From Euperipatoides rowelli (lineage: Eukaryota > Onychophora > Udeonychophora > Euonychophora > Peripatopsidae), in NCBI GenBank assembly GCA_003024985.2, contig PXIH01S0036307.1: a stretch of DNA of 12,200 bases, one strand, 5' to 3'. Made by a program: the position numbers and the translations under genes. Position 1 is the first letter of the stretch, and each line of letters starts with the position of its first letter. The notes beneath the pieces are model-generated. The model did not search any database, was not told where the DNA came from, and saw only the letters and a list, made by a program, of their open reading frames with translations. Shown in pieces: positions 7,305-12,200 of this stretch.

Positions 7305-7611
7305 TTGTAATGGATGTCACCCTCCCCCCAAGCTGAAATATATATATGTACTTGTATAGATTAGTAATTGTTGTAAGCATGTAATTGTACATTTAGCGTA
7401 ACCCATTAGAAGTCAAGACTATTTTAGGATACCCAATTGTAATGACATAAATATATGTCATTACAATTGGGTATCCTAAAATAGTCTTGGCTTCTAATGG
7501 GTTACGCAACTCTAAATGTACAATTACATGCTTACAACAATTACTAATCAATACAAGTACATATACAGTATATATATTTCAGCTTGGGGGGGGGGATGAC
7601 ATCCGTTACAA
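7305..7611. repeat. Near-perfect 307-bp inverted repeat
   Basis: The left arm 7305-7449 and right arm 7454-7611 are complementary around a 4-base loop (7450-7453, aata). The arms carry matching ccccccaagctgaaat, gtaagcatgtaattgtac and aagactattttaggataccc words. Differences are few: a small gap in the TA run, a 4-base gap near 7395/7510, the C-run length and single substitutions. It starts at the right end of the tandem array and has no coding content. It may be a foldback element or a templated inversion; no clear target duplication was found. Confidence 0.9.
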
Positions 7612-7677
7612 AGTGACATATAAATTTAAATGCCTATGGCTGCCGATCAAATACGAAACAATTTGCAATATTGCCTA

Positions 7678-7734
7678 TAATGTTTATGCTGTATATACAG
7701 TAAATAAAGCTATTTACTGTATATATAAACATTA
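7678..7734. repeat. Hairpin with TATATACAGTAAATA arms
   Basis: The left arm 7678-7706 (taatgttta...cagtaaata) pairs with 7711-7734 around aagc, with a few extra bases in the left arm. It lies shortly after the large inverted repeat and may belong to the same element. Confidence 0.7.
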
Positions 7735-7891
7735 GTCAAATGCAATTTGATATATGATATTGACTAAAAAATAAACATTTGAATTATGTTATCTACGTAA
7801 AAAAAAGTAAAAAGTTATTTTTCTTATCAAAACTATTTACCTTTTATTTCAAAAATGTATCTAGTTGTAACTAATACCTACTGATGCTTAC

Positions 7892-8065
7892 CTGTGTCTT
7901 CTTGCTGTATTGTACTTCTCCTAACATTCGGTGCATGATTGCCGTTGACCACTACTTTACTATTCATATCTGTGGAATGAAGGAATGGAGGATGAGTTAT
8001 ATAGTTAGGAAGGAATGGAAGAGGCTCAGTCAGATCTATCTTTAATGTTTTGAAATCAATTTCAC
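7892..8065 (-). CDS. ANKRD40: ANKRD40-like protein, internal exon
   Basis: The minus-strand exon of 174 bases has the acceptor poly-T...AACATTATAG (AG at 8066-8067) and the donor CAG|GTAAGC. Both ends are phase 1, so the exon is symmetric and joins in frame to the last exon at 4492. It codes for about 58 residues including LPFLPNYITHPPF, which matches the PFVPNYL-NP motif I recall from the linker between ankyrin repeats and C-terminal region in ANKRD40. The exon ends with a hydrophilic segment (RRSTIQQEDT). The linker is much shorter than in vertebrate proteins if no further exon lies between. Upstream exons with the ankyrin repeats were searched for by eye at 8100-12200 and not found. Confidence 0.75.
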
Positions 8066-8473
8066 CTATAATGTTAAAAAAAAAAAGGGAATTCATTAGA
8101 ATACATCATTAGATAGATCAACTTTAATTATTCACACAATCTATGCTACTAATTTCTAAAGACTATATAACATTAAGCAAACAAAGAAATGAAACAATAA
8201 CACCTTCAAAACAACTTCAATGACAATTAGCACATTTAGAGGATGGACTAAATAGAATTAGACTAATTCTTCATTAAATCCATTCATCTCTAGTTTTTAA
8301 ATTCAACATAAAAGGCTGATTATCAGGAATGTTACTCAGTCTTCAAATTTGGCTGAGAATATGAAAGTTGAGAAATTTTGATTTATGTTGACAGTCAAGA
8401 AAAATACAGTTAAAGAAGGCAAAAAAACTTAGGTAAATTTTTTTTTAAAAAAAAAGTACGATCCTAGCTTTTT
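8066..8473. other. AT-rich intronic stretch
   Basis: This presumably belongs to the next upstream intron of the ANKRD40-like gene. No exon, RNA gene or repeat is supported apart from T/A homopolymer runs near 8438-8455. Confidence 0.4.
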
Positions 8474-8796
8474 ATACTGGGTGTAATTTTATACTGGGTG
8501 TAATTTTTGTACTGGGTGTAATTTTTATACGGGGTATAATTTTTATACGGGGTGTAATTTTTATACGGGGTGTAATTTTTATACGGGGTATAATTTTTAT
8601 ACTGGGTGTAATTTTTATACGGGGTATAATTTTTATACGGGGTATAATTTTTATACGGGGTGTAATTTTTATACTGGGTGTAATTTTTATACTGGGTGTA
8701 ATTTTTATATGAGGTATAATTTTTATACTGGGTGTAATTTTTATATGAGGTATAATTTTTATACTGGGTGTAATTTTTATACTGGGTGTAATTTTT
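8474..8796. repeat. 18-bp minisatellite, 18 copies
   Basis: The unit is atactgggtgtaattttt. The first copy is 17 bases; all others are exactly 18. Four unit types occur: ctgggtg, cggggta, cggggtg and tgaggta at the variable centre. In order they run A A A B b b B A B B b A A C A C A A. Because the period is a multiple of three, long open frames arise on the minus strand, but nothing shows they are translated. Confidence 0.95.
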
Positions 8797-9680
8797 AAAA
8801 TGAGATGAAAAATTAGACATTTTGACATGTGCGTCAGATTGCAGAGACTGTGTCACAAATCAGCTGCTTCTTGTTTTCCTGTTTGTGCTCTAACTTATGG
8901 TTGTGCTGCCTATTCTAGGTTCAATTTATTTAAATAGTTGTGAGTTGAGAAATTTCTCATCCCGGCCCTACCCCAATAAATTTATATAGTTAAGGTACTG
9001 TTGGTTATCAGTACAAATAATTACTTTTTTAAGAGCTTGAAATTATAAAAACCTACTAAGTCCCCTACTCTAATCTAGAGTGGTACTATTAGTAGGCCTA
9101 CAGAGAAAATTGAACAGTCTGCAGGATGGCTGAAATCTCACTATTAATATTACAGATACATTTGTATAGACTGACTGTACAGGTCTGTTACACAAAAGAA
9201 AAAATATATAAATAGGCTATGTAGATGCCAACTAATCTCAAAAATATATTCATTCCGAGAATTGAAACAAACAAGAACACAACTCAACTAAATCATAATA
9301 GGTAAATAATGAATTATACAATCATTATTAATGTGAAAAGATTAGAGTCGCTTTTAAATGAAACCAGAGTGTTGGTTTTAACAATGTTACTGGGAGATGG
9401 TTGGACTTTTTTAACATCTTTGTTGAAAAGATTTATATTCTCTTGAGATCTCCTTTTAAGTTTGTTTTTAATTTAAATGTGTGTAGGTTTGAACCATTGG
9501 AAAGTGTAAACATTTGGTCTGAATTATACAAATGAAGATCACCCCTCAACAATCTTTGATCAGGTGATGTGACCTATGAATGTAAGTCAGCTTCAAAAGC
9601 CATGTAGAAACTTCTAAAACATCTAATTTAGTTACGGTAGTTCTTTTTTGAAAAGATATAGTATTGAGTGTGATCAGTAA
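8797..9680. other. Gene-free AT-rich stretch
   Basis: No supported gene or repeat. The right part (9480-9680) may be the flank of a worn retroelement, but no motif confirms this. Confidence 0.4.
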
Positions 9681-9905
9681 TCAATGTAAAACCTGCATGT
9701 ATGGAGAATGAATCATTTTGAACATAGACAGTGTAATAACTTGGAATTTATTTTTTATCACCACACAAATCTTCGAGATTTTACTGAAGCAATTGGGAAT
9801 TGGTTTAAAATAATAATGATAATCAATAGGTGTTATGGCCACACTAAAAACTTTTGTTTTATCTTTGTTAATAATAAACCCATTTTGCCAGCACCAATAT
9901 CTCAC
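9681..9905 (-). pseudogene. Possible non-LTR reverse transcriptase relic
   Basis: The minus-strand frame begins with RYWCWQNGFIINKDKTKVF. This resembles the W-x-x-x-NGF-x-[IL]-N-x-x-KT segment that follows the catalytic YADD region in Jockey/CR1-type reverse transcriptases. No YADD motif is visible upstream (9906-10100 on the minus strand), although another frame there reads SQSVDAIKVL. The 3' portion lacks the expected fold motifs. If real, it is a short, heavily decayed fragment. The evidence is one short motif. Confidence 0.3.
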
Positions 9906-9949
9906 AGCATATCAATTATTTTGTTTGGTCAGAAGCAGAACCACTAGCT

Positions 9950-11079
9950 CTTAACACTTTTATGGCATCCACAGATTGTGAAATACACTGAGAATGATAT
10001 ACAGAATTATTGGTAACAAATTTACTATAGACGTGGTTAAAATGAGATTTTTAAGAATAATTATGAATTAATAATCTATTTGTGAGCCAATATGAGCAGT
10101 CTAAAAGGAGGACATTTTCTAAATTTATAGTAGATTTTTTTTTTCTTTTCAAAATGACAGAAAATTCAAATTCAACTTGTAACATTTTGACTTCACTGAT
10201 TTCTTGTCTTTAGATGGAGCATATTGATTGGATTAGAGCTCAGGTAACTTTTAATTTATTTAAAGGTGGGCTATATTAGTTTAACGAAATAATTAAAGAA
10301 AATACCGCTACATCAAATGATTTACAATGAATGTTAAATTAATCTTATTCTGTTGGCCCAATTGGATAGAGAAAATGACAAGATTTCAGGTGCTGATTCC
10401 ATAATGAATAATACAATCAATTTATTGAAATTTGATTAACCAAATAAATAATAATAATAATAAATTATCAAATGTCAGAATGTGCAATTCACTTTTGCTT
10501 TATTTTCTTTTTCCCTATTTTTTTTTTTCTCATTTATTTTTAGTTTTTGCTCTTTGCTTTCTTTTGGATATTTTCAGGTTTGATTTAATTTAACATTTTA
10601 ATCATTGATATCAGTGAATTGCAAACCTCTATGTTCACATGAATGTCAAATTAGAGTGCTGTTCTTGTATTTCTTCCAATAATTTGTTGATAGATTTTAG
10701 GCAAATATTGTGAAAATGAAGAAAATAAATTGTTGGCAAAATTTAACACAATATTATCTCTTCTGGTTTTAGAGATTCTACATTTTATTGTTTTAATGCA
10801 GTAGACCTATTATAATTATTGTATGCATTGCCCAAAATCAACATAATTGGCCTTTTTTTAATGCTTTCTAATTGGGCTATTTATGTAGGCTAATTGTGTA
10901 TCTATGTCAAATACAGTAGGTGCTCAATATTCCAGTTGAGATCTTGCAAATAATTTATATGCACCAATCATGTACCTGTGTTTATTCATTTTAATTTATA
11001 AATTATGTATGTATTTTTTTACTTTAGTGTACTCATTTTTTATTTGTTTTTAGTAGGTGTAATATGATGGTTCTGGAAC
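9950..11079. other. Gene-free AT-rich stretch with simple repeats
   Basis: This is AT-rich DNA with poly-T tracts (10134-10150, 10515-10530) and an ATA microsatellite at about 10443-10466. No exon of the ANKRD40-like gene was recognised on the minus strand. Confidence 0.45.
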
Positions 11080-11665
11080 ACTTCTGGTTCCGGTTTGCCT
11101 CTTTTTGGATCTAGGTCAAATGTCACTTCCGGTTAAAATTCAAGATGGCCGACTTCCGGGTCCTGTTTTGAATAGGTTTTGAATAGGTTTTGAATAGGTT
11201 TAAGGGCATTTTACTATCATGTATTATGGGTAATATATGACCCATAATGCATTGGGAAATCCAATGTATTATGTGGGTAATATATGACCCATAATGCATT
11301 GGGAAATCCAAGATGGCCAACTTTGGTTCATATTTTTTTGCTAGGTTTAAGGGGATTTTAAGACCGGAAGTAATGCCATTTAAGATAGGTGACTTCCGGT
11401 TTAGGTTTTGGAGAACTTCCGGTCTACGTTTTTGGAGCACTTCTGCTCCAGGTTCTGGAGCACTTCCGGTTTAGGCTCCTCCCACTTCCTGGTTCTCAGC
11501 CAGCAAGTGACATCATCCAAAATGGCCGACTTCCGGTTCCTTGTTTTTAGTGTTTTTATAAAGTTTTAGGACCGGAAGTGATGTCATTCAACAAGGATGA
11601 CTTCAGGTTTAGGTTCTGGGCCACATTACCCATAATGCAAAATCCAAGATGGCGGACCGGAAGTG
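11080..11665. promoter_or_regulatory. Cluster of ETS, YY1-like and ZNF143-like motifs
   Basis: The ETS octamer ACTTCCGG or its complement occurs nine times: 11125, 11152, 11364, 11392, 11415, 11462, 11529, 11572 and 11657. AAGATGGC, the YY1 core, occurs at 11142, 11308 and 11646, with aaaatggcc at 11519. CCCATAATGC, the core of ZNF143/SBS sites, occurs at 11241, 11288 and 11629. These three motifs are known core elements of housekeeping and some retrotransposon promoters. The block is also internally repetitive (gaataggtttt units at 11170-11200, paired units at 11221-11312). It could be an internal promoter of a repeat family. Binding is inferred, not shown. Confidence 0.6.
11221..11312. repeat. 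45-47 bp tandem duplication with CCCATAATGCA
   Basis: Two units start gtattatg(t)gggtaatata and continue through acccataatgcattgggaaatcca. Each also contains a small palindrome, attatgggt...acccataat, so the motif is present in both orientations. Confidence 0.85.
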
Positions 11666-11689
11666 TGCAGAAATATTTTTCTTGAAAAT

Positions 11690-11800
11690 TTTTTTCTTGA
11701 AAATTTACTAAGTTCATAATTTATTCAGAATGGCGGATATTTTCAAAATAGCTGCCGAAAAATTTTTTCAAAAAAAGTAAAAAATTAAAAATTTTAAAAA
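11690..11800. repeat. Repeat resembling the left end of the window
   Basis: The segment with ataatttattcagaatggcggat, then a T-run and caaaaaaagtaa, matches the layout at about 90-170 (aatttattcaaaatggcagat, T-run, aaaaaaaagtaa). Both copies are on the plus strand. This suggests two copies of one dispersed repeat about 11.6 kb apart. Confidence 0.5.
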
Positions 11801-12109
11801 TCGTCCGATTTCCTTGTAAGTAAAGTTTTCATATCTCATTGAGGTGTGACATATGATCATGCAAGAACAAGTCTATATCTTAAAAGGGGTGGTCGCTAGA
11901 GATTTCGCAAAAATCAAAAATTTTAAAACTCATTGGATCAACTTGAAATTGAATAGGTTGGTTAAAATAAATATTTAAATGATATTTATTAAATTATAAG
12001 AGTCTAGCTTACTGAATGTAATTATGAATATTTTTCAAATTAGGCTACTAGCGGTCATCAGCATAATATTTTTAATAGCCTACTATAATATGAACTCAGC
12101 TCATAACTA
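11801..12109. other. Gene-free AT-rich stretch
   Basis: No supported gene, RNA or repeat. It probably continues the repeat-derived DNA on its left. Confidence 0.35.
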
Positions 12110-12200
12110 GGGGCATTTTTTTTTCTTGTTATTTTTTTGTAAATTTCTTATTTTTTTTAAATTTCTTGTTATTTTTTTTCAAATTTCTTGTTTTTTCTTG
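12110..12200. repeat. T-rich tandem repeat, about 25-bp units
   Basis: Units of the form aaatttcttgttattttttt recur three to four times with variable T-run length, up to the window edge. A shorter related pair, tttttcttgaaaattt, stands at about 11678-11705. Confidence 0.7.

Larger units (their letters stand above)
4493..7891 (-). other. 3.4-kb intron of the ANKRD40-like gene
   Basis: The intron is bounded by the donor CAG|GTAAGC (minus strand, at 7892/7891) and the acceptor TTTACAG at 4493. Both boundaries are phase 1 and combine to a GAA codon. Positions 4493-5404 show nothing beyond AT-rich DNA; the open frame at 4654-4869 has no coding character. The rest holds a tandem array, a Harbinger-like MITE and inverted repeats. 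Confidence 0.75.

Noticed and set aside
7487-7735. 82-codon plus-strand frame
   Set aside because: It is formed by the right arm of the large inverted repeat and the following hairpin.
8474-8796. CRISPR-like regular repeat
   Set aside because: The units are directly adjacent without unique spacers and the sequence is eukaryotic.
8464-8856. Minus-strand open frame of KNYTxY hexapeptide repeats (130 codons)
   Set aside because: The 18-bp repeat has no stop in two of three frames, so length is automatic. The overlapping alternative frame is equally open, and there is no splice or start context.
11123-11440. Minus-strand 105-codon open frame
   Set aside because: It runs through tandem duplications and motif repeats (gaataggtttt, CCCATAATGC), and its peptide repeats simply mirror the DNA repeats.

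Overview
This is an AT-rich eukaryotic, most likely metazoan, genomic window. It has long intron and intergenic stretches, many poly-A/poly-T runs, spliceosomal GT-AG introns and several small non-autonomous transposons. Only one conserved host gene is recognisable: the 3' end of an ANKRD40-like gene on the minus strand. The species cannot be named from the sequence; recurrent 'taggcc' words would suit several marine animals, which is only a weak hint.

Layout. Positions 1-2540 hold the strangest block. It is a plus-strand cluster of compact, unrecognised reading frames whose base composition is visibly less AT-rich than the flanks. Each end of the cluster has its own TATA box. The first unit (419-989) has a 100-base intron that joins two frames correctly but carries an in-frame stop. 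Two short overlapping frames follow (1092-1367 and 1364-1552); the second has a Cys/His cluster. Next come four 46-base repeats with NF-Y-type CCAAT boxes, a second TATA box, and a third frame (from 1892) broken by shifts at homopolymers and by a 275-base hAT-like MITE. This looks like the relic of a compact multi-gene element, possibly an endogenised DNA virus or a large transposon. The family is not identified.

Positions 2540-4150 are mostly AT-rich non-coding DNA with a local duplication and a TACTGTA-type microsatellite. The ANKRD40-like gene then runs leftwards: an internal exon at 7892-8065 and the last exon at 4152-4492, joined by matching phase-1 splice sites. The ankyrin-repeat exons were not found and probably lie to the right of the window.

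The 3.4-kb intron between these exons holds a degenerate tandem array (about 65-bp period). A 1.33-kb Harbinger-like MITE has split the array, and a near-perfect 0.3-kb inverted repeat lies at its right end. Positions 8474-8796 are an 18-bp minisatellite. Positions 9681-9905 may be a worn reverse-transcriptase relic. Positions 11080-11665 are a dense cluster of ETS, YY1 and ZNF143-like motifs inside repetitive DNA. The sequence just after it resembles the extreme left end of the window.
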